From assembly GCA_023439045.1 (NCBI GenBank), contig JAEXOY010000009.1, forward strand, positions 1-38,946: 38,946 bases of DNA, read 5' to 3'. The stretch's first letter is position 1; each line of letters begins with the position of its first letter. A program made the position numbers and the translations under genes. The notes below the pieces were generated by a model, which saw nothing but the letters and a program-made list of their open reading frames with translations, was not told where the DNA came from and ran no database searches. This DNA is from Bacillota bacterium (GTDB lineage Bacteria > Bacillota > Clostridia > Acetivibrionales > DSM-1351). Positions 1 to 7,010 of the stretch are shown in pieces.

Positions 1-453
1 AATGAACTGGGCTACCACATGGGGAAAATTTTATTGGATGTTGCCAGTGCTATAGTTGGAGGGAAACTGGTATCCTCACTGTCAAAGACTAAGACAGGGC
101 AGAAGATAATTAGCAAGGTAAAGGGAACGAGTAAGGCTGTTACTGTTAAGTATGGGGATGAAGCAGTTTCCATTTATCGTGGCGGTAGTGACTTTACTTT
201 AAAACCAGGTGAAATAAAAATTGATAAAGCAACTGGCATGGTTAAAGATACACATGGTGTTTCTTTGGATATCAATCCGGATACAGTATCGAAGTTTGGT
301 GGAGCATATAAGATTGATTCACTGCCCGATGGTTTAAAGATTATACAAAGAGGTTCAAGGGCAGAGCATTTTGAGATTGTGCCAACAAAACCAATGACTG
401 TAGATGAGTTTCAGGGGCTACTAAATAAAATTAAAACATCTCCAGTAGAATAA
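1..453 (+). CDS. C-terminal part of a probable polymorphic toxin (5' truncated by window edge)
   Basis: The frame is open from base 1 (NELGYH precedes the first Met at 19), so this is the end of a longer protein rather than a complete 144-residue gene. After an Ala/Gly/Val-rich stretch (DVASAIVGG) and a Lys-rich linker comes a compact domain of about 100 residues with YRGGSDF, HGVSLDI, FGGAYKI and HFEIVP. Short C-terminal domains of this kind, followed at once by a tiny gene, are typical of secreted polymorphic toxins whose N-terminal part carries the export or repeat region; that is family-level knowledge, and I cannot name this toxin domain. The next gene starts 29 bp downstream with a strong ribosome binding site, which fits a toxin-immunity pair. 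An unrelated secreted protein cannot be excluded. Confidence 0.55.
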   Translation, partial: NELGYHMGKILLDVASAIVGGKLVSSLSKTKTGQKIISKVKGTSKAVTVKYGDEAVSIYRGGSDFTLKPGEIKIDKATGMVKDTHGVSLDINPDTVSKFGGAYKIDSLPDGLKIIQRGSRAEHFEIVPTKPMTVDEFQGLLNKIKTSPVE

Positions 454-482
454 ACTTAATGATGATAACAGGAGGGATATGA

Positions 483-812
483 ATGAGTGAGATAAATATA
501 TATTTCTCAGATGACTCTGAATTAGCAGAATACGAGTCTTCAAGTAGGGGCTATAGAACTGACGTTTATGTTAAGATTGATAATAACATTTTTAACGTAA
601 GGGTATATGCTATGATAAGGTTACAGCAGGATTTTGAATCAGAAATTGAAAGCGATGGATTTTATGCGTCAGAGCCAAATTTAATTTTAGTTAAAGACGC
701 AAATAAAGAAGAAATTATTGCAACAATAAAAAAGTTATATGGGCAAAAATACTTTGATGAGATAAAATCTATAGATAATATTGATATTAACCAATTGGTA
801 TTAGTTAAGTAA
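483..812 (+). CDS. small acidic protein, candidate immunity protein
   Basis: This is a 109-residue soluble acidic protein with no signal peptide or membrane segment. It has a predicted mixed alpha/beta look, with YFSDDSELAEYE near the N-terminus and a Lys-rich helix (KEEIIATIKKLYGQKYF) near the C-terminus. GGAGGG lies 8 bp before the ATG. The gene starts 29 bp after the presumed toxin gene on the same strand and is followed by a hairpin terminator, so the two probably form one transcript. Position, size and charge are those of a cognate immunity protein. I do not recognise a family from sequence, so the role is inferred from context only. Confidence 0.6.
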   Translation: MSEINIYFSDDSELAEYESSSRGYRTDVYVKIDNNIFNVRVYAMIRLQQDFESEIESDGFYASEPNLILVKDANKEEIIATIKKLYGQKYFDEIKSIDNIDINQLVLVK

Positions 813-818
813 ATTATT

Positions 819-852
819 AAAGGTCACACAGTTTAGTCTGATGTGGCCTTTA
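819..852 (+). terminator. rho-independent terminator after candidate toxin-immunity pair
   Basis: AAAGGTCACA pairs with TGTGGCCTTT (10 bp with one G.T pair), and the loop contains a further CAG/CTG pairing. A short TATTATTA tail follows. It begins 7 bp after the stop codon at 812. Confidence 0.7.
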
Positions 853-1077
853 TTATTACCATATGAGTAGACATGAAGATAATAAAAGCAAACCATTATA
901 AAATGCTTTGTACCATGTTTTAATTTGTAGTAGTTATACTGATATAGCACGAGGCTACCTAAGTGAATAATGTAAACAATGTAATATCGATTCCACATAG
1001 CACTGGTTCAATACAAGCAGAAATTTCTGCAAATCATTCATCAAAATTTGATTATATTATTATATGGAGGTACTACT

Positions 1078-1248
1078 TTGCTTATAGAGTATTGGGTATA
1101 TACAGCACTTTTTCTTGTAGGAGTAAATATTGGAGGAGTAATTAGACATTATGTCTACAGAAATACAAAAAAAGAAACCGTAATTTTCTTGGCAATTGTA
1201 AATATCACCATAATATGCATAGGTTTGTATATGTGGATTAGTAGGTAA
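1078..1248 (+). CDS. small two-segment membrane protein, TTG start
   Basis: A 56-residue hydrophobic protein with two predicted membrane segments (about residues 3-20 and 33-52) separated by a basic loop (RHYVYRNTKKE). I place the start at TTG 1078 because GGAGG at 1066-1070 lies 7 bp upstream; the in-frame ATG at 1048 has no ribosome binding site. It stands alone between the immunity candidate and the next small gene. Tiny membrane proteins are common as orphan immunity proteins downstream of polymorphic toxins, but nothing in the sequence shows this one is such. It could also be a random hydrophobic ORF. Confidence 0.4.
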   Translation: MLIEYWVYTALFLVGVNIGGVIRHYVYRNTKKETVIFLAIVNITIICIGLYMWISR

Positions 1249-1460
1249 ATAATTATATACATATCAAGTGAGGTTGTTGCAGAATTATTAGTGCTTTTGA
1301 AATTATATTTTTGGGGGAGTCCTTACCCTGGTACCTCCATGACAAGGATTATAAGTACTAATGGGGAATATCTTTTTAGCATTGTTGATACTATATCATT
1401 ATGCTAGAATTAATATATTATATTTTTTAATTCTTAAGTGGCATGGGAGGTATTGAAATT

Positions 1461-1730
1461 ATGATGTACCCATATATAAAGCTTTCAGATGAAACGGAAA
1501 TTGTTCACTCTCATATAATCGAAGAAGATGGGGTTCAAAAAATAGAGGTTCATTTTGAGAGACCAACAGAAGATGGGTTTAACACCGCTCGTTGCCAACT
1601 ACCTAGCTATACATGGTTGCAAATAGATGGTTTTTCAGATCAAGAAATAGAGCTGTTTGACACATTACTTCATAGCAATGCTCACTTGTTATATAAGTAT
1701 GCAGCGTGTGGGGGTGTAAGAATTGCCTAG
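1461..1730 (+). CDS. small conserved-looking protein of unknown function
   Basis: An 89-residue soluble acidic protein starting MMYPYIKLSDETEIV. GGGAGG at 1445-1450 lies 10 bp before the ATG at 1461, so I prefer this start to 1443, which overlaps the ribosome binding site. Regular spacing of charged and aromatic residues (HFERPTEDGFNTARCQLPSY, then SNAHLLYKYAACGG) gives a folded-domain look. It sits in the run of small genes behind the toxin, separated from its neighbour by 212 bp without a gene, and is followed by a terminator at 1848. A stand-alone immunity-type protein is plausible. I do not recognise its family with certainty. Confidence 0.55.
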   Translation: MMYPYIKLSDETEIVHSHIIEEDGVQKIEVHFERPTEDGFNTARCQLPSYTWLQIDGFSDQEIELFDTLLHSNAHLLYKYAACGGVRIA

Positions 1731-1847
1731 TCTATTTACTATTGGGGGGTATAAGGTATACTTTTGGTCTAACGAAAATAACGAACCTGAATGGAGGAAG
1801 CATTTTATGGTTTCAGATATTCAGTTCTATTGCTAAAGCACCAGTAC

Positions 1848-1876
1848 AAGGCTCACAGATATTATCTGTGGGCCTT
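1848..1876 (+). terminator. rho-independent terminator
   Basis: AAGGCTCACAGAT pairs with ATCTGTGGGCCTT (one mismatch region G.T), with a 3-base loop and a TTATTTAT-type tail on the + strand. The right arm runs up to the stop codon of the convergent AraC gene, so the hairpin also lies in the 3' end of that transcript. Confidence 0.65.
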
Positions 1877-2741
1877 ATTTATGCTGGCTCCTAAATGCTA
1901 GAGGAGTAATCCCAATATGTGTTTTAAACAGTCTTATGAAATAATTAATATCGGTAAAGCCCGTTGCTAAAGATATTTCTGTTATATTCAAGTTGGTATT
2001 ATTCAACATATCTATGGAGTTTTTAATCCTTACTTTATTTATATATTCTGTTACTGTTTTACCGGTTGCTTGCTTGAATAATCTGCAAAAGTGGTAATAA
2101 CTAATGCTAATCAGGTTTGCAAGCTGCTCTCCATTTAGCTTTTCATTATAATTTTCTTCAATATATTTTAAAACAGGCCCAAGTCTTAGTAGCTCATTTT
2201 GCCTGACCTTATATGCATCACTACTTAATGTTTCCCTAGCTTCCTTTCTAATAAGAAGGACTAATGCTCTATATATTTCAGCCTTTATTGAAAGCTCATA
2301 ACCGATGCTCTGTTGTTCATGTTCGCTGATTATTCTGTTGATACTCTCAATTATTACGGTATCTTCAGAAATTCTATTATTAAACTGGATAAGGTTTTGG
2401 GTAATAGGAGAAATATACTTTATATCGCAGAGGTCTGTAAAGCTACTCTGAATGAGAGTAGGATCAACTATTATGCAATAGTAACTAAAGCTAGGTGATA
2501 GTGTGTAACCAGAGTGAAGTTCTCCGGAGTTAACCACTATTAGGTCTCCAGGCTTTACTTGGTATGGTACAAAGTCACATTCAAATACGCCTTCGCCTGA
2601 CTGAACAAATAGAAACTCTAAATGGTCGTGCCAATGGTTTGGAAATGCACTGCACGGTTTTTCAAAGCTATTAAAAAAGATACCTACAGGAAATAGCCTG
2701 CTTTGAAGACATGGTACCTCGTGAATTCCCTCATCTCTCAT
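1875..2741 (-). CDS. AraC-family transcriptional regulator with N-terminal cupin
   Basis: A 288-residue regulator. Residues about 20-110 form a cupin-like sensor domain (NHWHDHLEFLFVQSGEGVF, then VKPGDLIVVNSGELHSGY), and the last 100 residues contain two helix-turn-helix motifs of the AraC/XylS type (LANLISISYYHFCRLFKQ and ITEISLATGFTDINYFIRLFK, then the usual GITPLAFR). The start is set at ATG 2741 because GGGGG lies 8 bp upstream; the longer frame to 2810 adds 23 residues without a binding site. It is divergent from the MFS transporter at 2879, the usual arrangement for a ligand-responsive activator of an adjacent transport gene. The ligand is not predictable; sugars are common for this cupin-AraC type. 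Confidence 0.9.
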   Translation of the reverse strand: MRDEGIHEVPCLQSRLFPVGIFFNSFEKPCSAFPNHWHDHLEFLFVQSGEGVFECDFVPYQVKPGDLIVVNSGELHSGYTLSPSFSYYCIIVDPTLIQSSFTDLCDIKYISPITQNLIQFNNRISEDTVIIESINRIISEHEQQSIGYELSIKAEIYRALVLLIRKEARETLSSDAYKVRQNELLRLGPVLKYIEENYNEKLNGEQLANLISISYYHFCRLFKQATGKTVTEYINKVRIKNSIDMLNNTNLNITEISLATGFTDINYFIRLFKTHIGITPLAFRSQHK

Positions 2742-2878
2742 TATATTTACCCCCGAATAGCAAAATTGTACTAAATTAAAGCAAGAATGGTTGAGTAGTA
2801 TAGCTGCCATTCCTCTATAATAGTGCTATATCTAGCAAATGTAAATAGCAAAATTATGTGATTTTATGGAGGTGACAT

Positions 2879-4045
2879 ATGAAAAAATTACTTTACATGC
2901 TCATGTTTATGTATTATTTTGCAGGTGCAATAATGTTTCCGTATTTTTCTCTATACCTTAGTGGCGTACTCAAGCCTTATGAAATAGGTATACTTATGTC
3001 CATTTTACCAACAGCAATGCTTATATTACAGCCGTTCTGGGGTTGGGCGGCAGATAGGTTTGGAATTAAGAGAATTCTTGCAATAACGTTCTCTATGACA
3101 AGTATATCTGTTATAGGATTTACACAGGCAAAAACTTTTGCTGCCTTTTTTATAGCACTGTCAGTTTATTCAGTATTTGCAGCGGCAATATGCTCATTAA
3201 TTGATAGCATAATACTTGCCGAAGATGCCAATAATTATGGCAAAATTCGTTTGTGGGGAACTATTGGTTATGGTATAGGTGCTTTTATTGGAGGACTCTT
3301 CAAAAGTCAGCTTTTAGGGTTTTGGAGCTTTATAATCCATATGCTACTTTATATAGCGTGCTGTATTATTATTTTCATTCTTCCTGTTAAAAAGCCTTTA
3401 ACCATGGTGGTTAAAAAGGAAGAAGGTAAACAAAATAAATTCATGCTAATTTTCAATCCAACCTTTTTGATTTTATTGTTATCCTTGTTTCTGACTGGAA
3501 GCATGATTAAGGGGTATGATAACTTTTTTGCTATTGGATTAACCAATCTAAAAATACCGGGTATCTTACTTGGCTCAATATGGATAATTAGTATGTTTCC
3601 AGAGATGGCCATGTTTAGTAAACTAGATAAAATTGCATTGAAGTTCTCTCCCTGGCTTATTATAATATCAGGAACAATCCTATATTGTGCTAGAATGTTT
3701 TTCTTGGGCTTTTTCCCAACACTATGGGTGTGGGTAGTAACACAGCCTATTGTGGGCGTCGCATACAGCCTATGGTACTTTGGTGCTATACGGATTATTA
3801 AACAAATGGTTGGTAAAAATCAGCAGGCTACTGGTCAGGCAGTGTTCTGGGCTGCTAGCTATGGTGCTGGTGGCTTGGTAGGTAGTAATTTGAGTGGATT
3901 GCTAGTGAACAATTTTGGGGTATTCTATTATTTTAAAATCGCAACATTTGTTTTGTTATTATCTGCAACAATTTTGGTAACTCTGTTTTTGCGAATTAGA
4001 AAAACTAAAGTGTTTACAAAAAGTAGCGAAATTACTTGTATGTAA
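2879..4045 (+). CDS. MFS transporter (MFS_1-like, LacY/nucleoside-permease type)
   Basis: A 388-residue integral membrane protein with about 12 hydrophobic segments. The N-terminal half begins LLYMLMFMYYFAGAIMFPYF and carries the loop motif GWAADRFGIKR between segments 2 and 3, the conserved MFS cytoplasmic loop. The second half has GIAYSLWYFGAIR-like helices and a conserved VFWAASYGAGGLVGS stretch. Length is normal for the family. GGAGGTGAC lies 5 bp before the ATG. It is divergent from the AraC regulator, 137 bp apart, so AraC-dependent control is likely. The substrate is not evident; the MFS_1-like clade contains sugar and nucleoside proton symporters as well as drug exporters. Confidence 0.88.
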   Translation: MKKLLYMLMFMYYFAGAIMFPYFSLYLSGVLKPYEIGILMSILPTAMLILQPFWGWAADRFGIKRILAITFSMTSISVIGFTQAKTFAAFFIALSVYSVFAAAICSLIDSIILAEDANNYGKIRLWGTIGYGIGAFIGGLFKSQLLGFWSFIIHMLLYIACCIIIFILPVKKPLTMVVKKEEGKQNKFMLIFNPTFLILLLSLFLTGSMIKGYDNFFAIGLTNLKIPGILLGSIWIISMFPEMAMFSKLDKIALKFSPWLIIISGTILYCARMFFLGFFPTLWVWVVTQPIVGVAYSLWYFGAIRIIKQMVGKNQQATGQAVFWAASYGAGGLVGSNLSGLLVNNFGVFYYFKIATFVLLLSATILVTLFLRIRKTKVFTKSSEITCM

Positions 4046-4085
4046 AAGTATTTATACCAAATATTATATTTTATGTTTATAAGCG

Positions 4086-4114
4086 TTGTTTGTTTTAACA
4101 TAATCAGATACAAT
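4086..4114 (+). promoter_or_regulatory. possible promoter for the hydrolase-MATE pair
   Basis: TTGTTT at 4086-4091 and TACAAT at 4109-4114 are separated by 17 bp, about 75 bp upstream of the ATG at 4191. This is by pattern match only. Confidence 0.4.
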
Positions 4115-4190
4115 GTTTCGTGTGGTCAATAAATGGGTAAAAGAATGTTAGATATTTTTAACTATATTCTATTTATTCATAGGAGACAAT

Positions 4191-4787
4191 ATGTATACTT
4201 TATTAAACCAAAACAAGCAAGCCATTATAATACTCCATGAGATTTACGGCATCAATAGTTTTATTCTAGAAAAATGCCAGCAATACCATGGTGAAGGCTA
4301 TGATATCTACTGTCCAAATCTATTATCAAAACAAGCCTTTGATTACAATGAAGCACAGGCTGCATACCATCATTTTGTAAATAATGTAGGTTTCGATATG
4401 CATAAAAAAATAATGGTACTTATTCAAAAATTAAAGCTGATGTACAAAAGGGTATTTGTTATAGGCTTTAGTGTTGGAGCGACAATAGCATGGCGTTGTA
4501 GTGAAAGTACACATTGTGATGGTGTAATATGCTGTTATGGTTCAAGAATAAGGGATTATATTTCGGTAGAACCAAAGTGTAGATCACTTTTGATATTTGC
4601 CGAAAAAGATTCAATTAATGCATATGAATTAATGGAGAAGCTACAGAAGAAAGAACAGGTTCAACTTTACATATTAAATGCAAGCCACGGCTTTTGTGAT
4701 AATAATACTGTAGATTATTGCGACGAAGCATACTCACAATTTGACAGCTACAGAAAAATGTTTTTATATACGTGGGAGAAAGTGTAA
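4191..4787 (+). CDS. dienelactone hydrolase-like alpha/beta hydrolase
   Basis: A 198-residue protein of the compact dienelactone hydrolase fold. It begins with a beta strand and the ILHEIYGIN oxyanion region, followed by the nucleophile elbow GFSVGA (Ser94), an acid in FAEKD (Asp140) and HG in NASHGF (His166), giving a plausible Ser-Asp-His triad. Classical dienelactone hydrolases use Cys at the elbow, so the Ser here points to a general esterase/hydrolase. AGGAG lies 7 bp before the ATG. The MATE gene follows after 2 bp, so the two are probably co-transcribed. The substrate is unknown; coupling to an exporter would fit detoxification, but that is inference. Confidence 0.8.
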   Translation: MYTLLNQNKQAIIILHEIYGINSFILEKCQQYHGEGYDIYCPNLLSKQAFDYNEAQAAYHHFVNNVGFDMHKKIMVLIQKLKLMYKRVFVIGFSVGATIAWRCSESTHCDGVICCYGSRIRDYISVEPKCRSLLIFAEKDSINAYELMEKLQKKEQVQLYILNASHGFCDNNTVDYCDEAYSQFDSYRKMFLYTWEKV

Positions 4788-4789
4788 TA

Positions 4790-6151
4790 ATGATAACTCA
4801 AACAAATGACATGACGTCAGGGAATTCTACTAAACATATTTTTTTCTTTGCATTGCCACTGATGTTTGGAAATATTCTTCAGCAATTGTACACTATGGTG
4901 GATGCAATTATTGTTGGTAGAGCTATTGGTGTTGAAGCACTGGCAGCAGTAGGCGCATCAGACTGGCTAAACTGGATGATACTTGGTATGGTTATAGGAT
5001 TTTGCCAGGGCTTTTCCATACTCATTTCTCAATACTTTGGGGCAGAGGATTATGATGGTTTGCGTAAATCTGTTGCCATGTCCGTAATACTTTCCTTGGC
5101 TATAGCTATAATAACAACTGCTGTTGTTTTACCTTTAGTTAGGAATATTCTAGTAATACTTGATACTCCTCCTGATATATTGAGCGACTCTGTGGCATTT
5201 TTGAGAATAATCTTTGCGGGCACTATTATTGTAACCACCTATAATATGCTTGCGGCTTTTCTAAGGGCTTTAGGTGACGCAAAAACCCCTCTTGTAGCAA
5301 TGGGAATAGGAACAGTAATTAATATAATCTTGGACTTGGTTTTTATTTTAGTATTTGGATGGGGAGTGGCAGGGGCAGCTGCCGCAACAATTGCAGCACA
5401 GCTAATGTCATGTGTTTATTGCTTTATGGCAATTCGGAAATTAAAGGTTCTTAAGTTAAACCGACAAGACTGGATTATTGATATTTCGTTAATCAAGAAG
5501 TTGTTACGCTTAGGAGCACCAATGGCCTTTATGAATGCAATAATTGGTGTGGGTGGTGTAATCGTTCAGAGGGTCATAAATGGCTTTGGTGTAATATTTG
5601 TAGCGGGATTTACTGCGGTAATGAAGCTATATGGGATATTAGAACTTGCGGCAACCTCATTTGGGTATGCGGTTGCAACCTTTACAGGACAGAATCTTGG
5701 AGCTAGAAAGTATAAACGAATAAAGCAGGGTGTTTTTTCAGGAGTGAAAATGTCACTTTCTATAGCTTTGGTGATCTCTTTGGTGATGCTGGTATTTGGA
5801 AAGCTGATAGTAGGTCTGTTTGTATCAGGTGAAGTAGAGGAAGTTGAAGCGGTTGTAGAGGTTGCGTATAACTTTCTAAGAGTAATGAGCATCTTTTTGG
5901 TTGTTTTGTATTTACTCTATGTATACAGATCAGCACTACAGGGTATCGGAGATACCTTTACACCTATGATTTCTGGAATTGTGGAGCTGTTTATGCGTGT
6001 TTCAGCTGTATTAATTTTCCCTGCTATAATTGGTAGAAGCGGTGTTTACTATGTAGAGATTGTAGCCTGGATTGGAGCCACAGTTATTCTTATGTCCACA
6101 TACTATTATAGAATAAGAAAATTGCTAAAGTTGGATAATATAGTTGAGTAA
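4790..6151 (+). CDS. MATE-family multidrug/Na+ or H+ antiporter
   Basis: A 453-residue integral membrane protein with about 12 segments and typical MATE signatures: PLMFGNILQQLYTMVDAIIVGR near the N-terminus, GFCQGFSILISQYFGA in the first half and the paired region GLGAPMAF-like LLRLGAPMAFMNAI plus FTGQNLGARKYKRI in the second half. The family exports cationic compounds against a Na+ or H+ gradient. I use ATG 4790, which has GGAGA 10 bp upstream and lies 2 bp after the hydrolase stop; a GTG at 4772 would overlap that gene. The stop codon lies in the first of three 13-bp tandem repeats (6145-6183). The substrate is unknown. Confidence 0.92.
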   Translation: MITQTNDMTSGNSTKHIFFFALPLMFGNILQQLYTMVDAIIVGRAIGVEALAAVGASDWLNWMILGMVIGFCQGFSILISQYFGAEDYDGLRKSVAMSVILSLAIAIITTAVVLPLVRNILVILDTPPDILSDSVAFLRIIFAGTIIVTTYNMLAAFLRALGDAKTPLVAMGIGTVINIILDLVFILVFGWGVAGAAAATIAAQLMSCVYCFMAIRKLKVLKLNRQDWIIDISLIKKLLRLGAPMAFMNAIIGVGGVIVQRVINGFGVIFVAGFTAVMKLYGILELAATSFGYAVATFTGQNLGARKYKRIKQGVFSGVKMSLSIALVISLVMLVFGKLIVGLFVSGEVEEVEAVVEVAYNFLRVMSIFLVVLYLLYVYRSALQGIGDTFTPMISGIVELFMRVSAVLIFPAIIGRSGVYYVEIVAWIGATVILMSTYYYRIRKLLKLDNIVE

Positions 6152-6183
6152 TAAATATGAGTAACAAAGATGAGTAATATAGG
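6145..6183. repeat. 13-bp tandem repeat x3 spanning the MATE stop codon
   Basis: Units at 6145-6157, 6158-6170 and 6171-6183 all begin TGAGTAA, followed by an AT-rich six bases (for example TGAGTAATAAATA, TGAGTAACAAAGA). A decayed further copy may lie near 6191. The MATE stop TAA (6149-6151) is inside unit 1. Confidence 0.75.
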
Positions 6184-6314
6184 TTGATTGTTGAGTATAA
6201 TAAGTAGACATATTATAATGCTCGATTGGGGTTGAACAAGTGCTTTAATAATGCAGTGCATATTAATATAATACGTCACAAGGTTATCATGTCAGATATG
6301 ATGGGAGATAGAAG

Positions 6315-6857
6315 ATGAGAGTGTTTTTTGCGATAGAATTTGAGCAGAGAGTGAAAGAATATCTGCAGGAAATACAACAGCAAGCAAAAAAACACTGCCA
6401 AGGTGGGAATTTCACCAGGGTAGATAACTTTCATCTTACTTTGAGGTTTATGGGGGAGCAATCCAAAGAGCAGATTGCTAATCTAACTAAGGTACTAGAG
6501 GACACTTCTAAGGTCCATAAACCATTTTCTTTAAGTTTACAAAACATAGGCAGGTTTGATAGGGGTAATAAGTGCATATTGTGGGCTGGAATAAGTAGGA
6601 GTACGGCTTTGAACCAGCTTTATTCAAGCCTTTCTCAGAATTTATGTGCAATTGGCTATCAAAGTGAAGACAGGCCTTATAGCCCGCACATTACACTTGC
6701 GCGTGAAACAAGGATAGAGGATTTTCAGCGCATGGCTGAAAATCTAAACCAAAAGCCAGTACAATTCCAGGTTAACAGCATATCCCTGATGGAAAGCGCG
6801 CGGGTAGACAATGTGCTCAGATATCTACCCGTGGCAGTTGCCCCATTGAAAGAGTAG
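6315..6857 (+). CDS. thpR: RNA 2',3'-cyclic phosphodiesterase (2'-5' RNA ligase family)
   Basis: A 180-residue member of the 2H phosphoesterase superfamily. The two diagnostic HxTx motifs are present: His40-Leu-Thr42 in NFHLTLRFMG and His125-Ile-Thr127 in YSPHITLARE, at the spacing expected for ThpR/LigT. The family hydrolyses RNA 2',3'-cyclic phosphodiesters to 2'-phosphomonoesters and can ligate tRNA halves in vitro. Length (about 180) is standard. A GGGAGA site lies about 8 bp before the ATG. It stands as a single gene, with the next + strand gene more than 3 kb away and the large PEP-binding gene convergent. No regulation is evident. Confidence 0.9.
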   Translation: MRVFFAIEFEQRVKEYLQEIQQQAKKHCQGGNFTRVDNFHLTLRFMGEQSKEQIANLTKVLEDTSKVHKPFSLSLQNIGRFDRGNKCILWAGISRSTALNQLYSSLSQNLCAIGYQSEDRPYSPHITLARETRIEDFQRMAENLNQKPVQFQVNSISLMESARVDNVLRYLPVAVAPLKE

Positions 6858-7010
6858 GTTTAGTCGAGTGGGAGCACTAAACATTTCAATGCTATGTGCA
6901 AGTTGCCCCTATAAAGGTAGTTTAAAAATATTAAAGCTTTGAGCATAGTTTAAATACAAATGGAGTAGTTCTGAAAAATATATTAATGTTATGAGTATTT
7001 TTTCAATATT

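Noticed and set aside
1250..1440. GGGGGAGT...ACCTCC region considered as a riboswitch or hairpin
   Set aside because: No consistent stem or known motif could be built by eye.
1807..1836. Nine-codon ORF MVSDIQFYC with GGAGG upstream
   Set aside because: It has a good ribosome binding site but is too short and has no known role; it may be the broken start of a lost gene, which cannot be shown.
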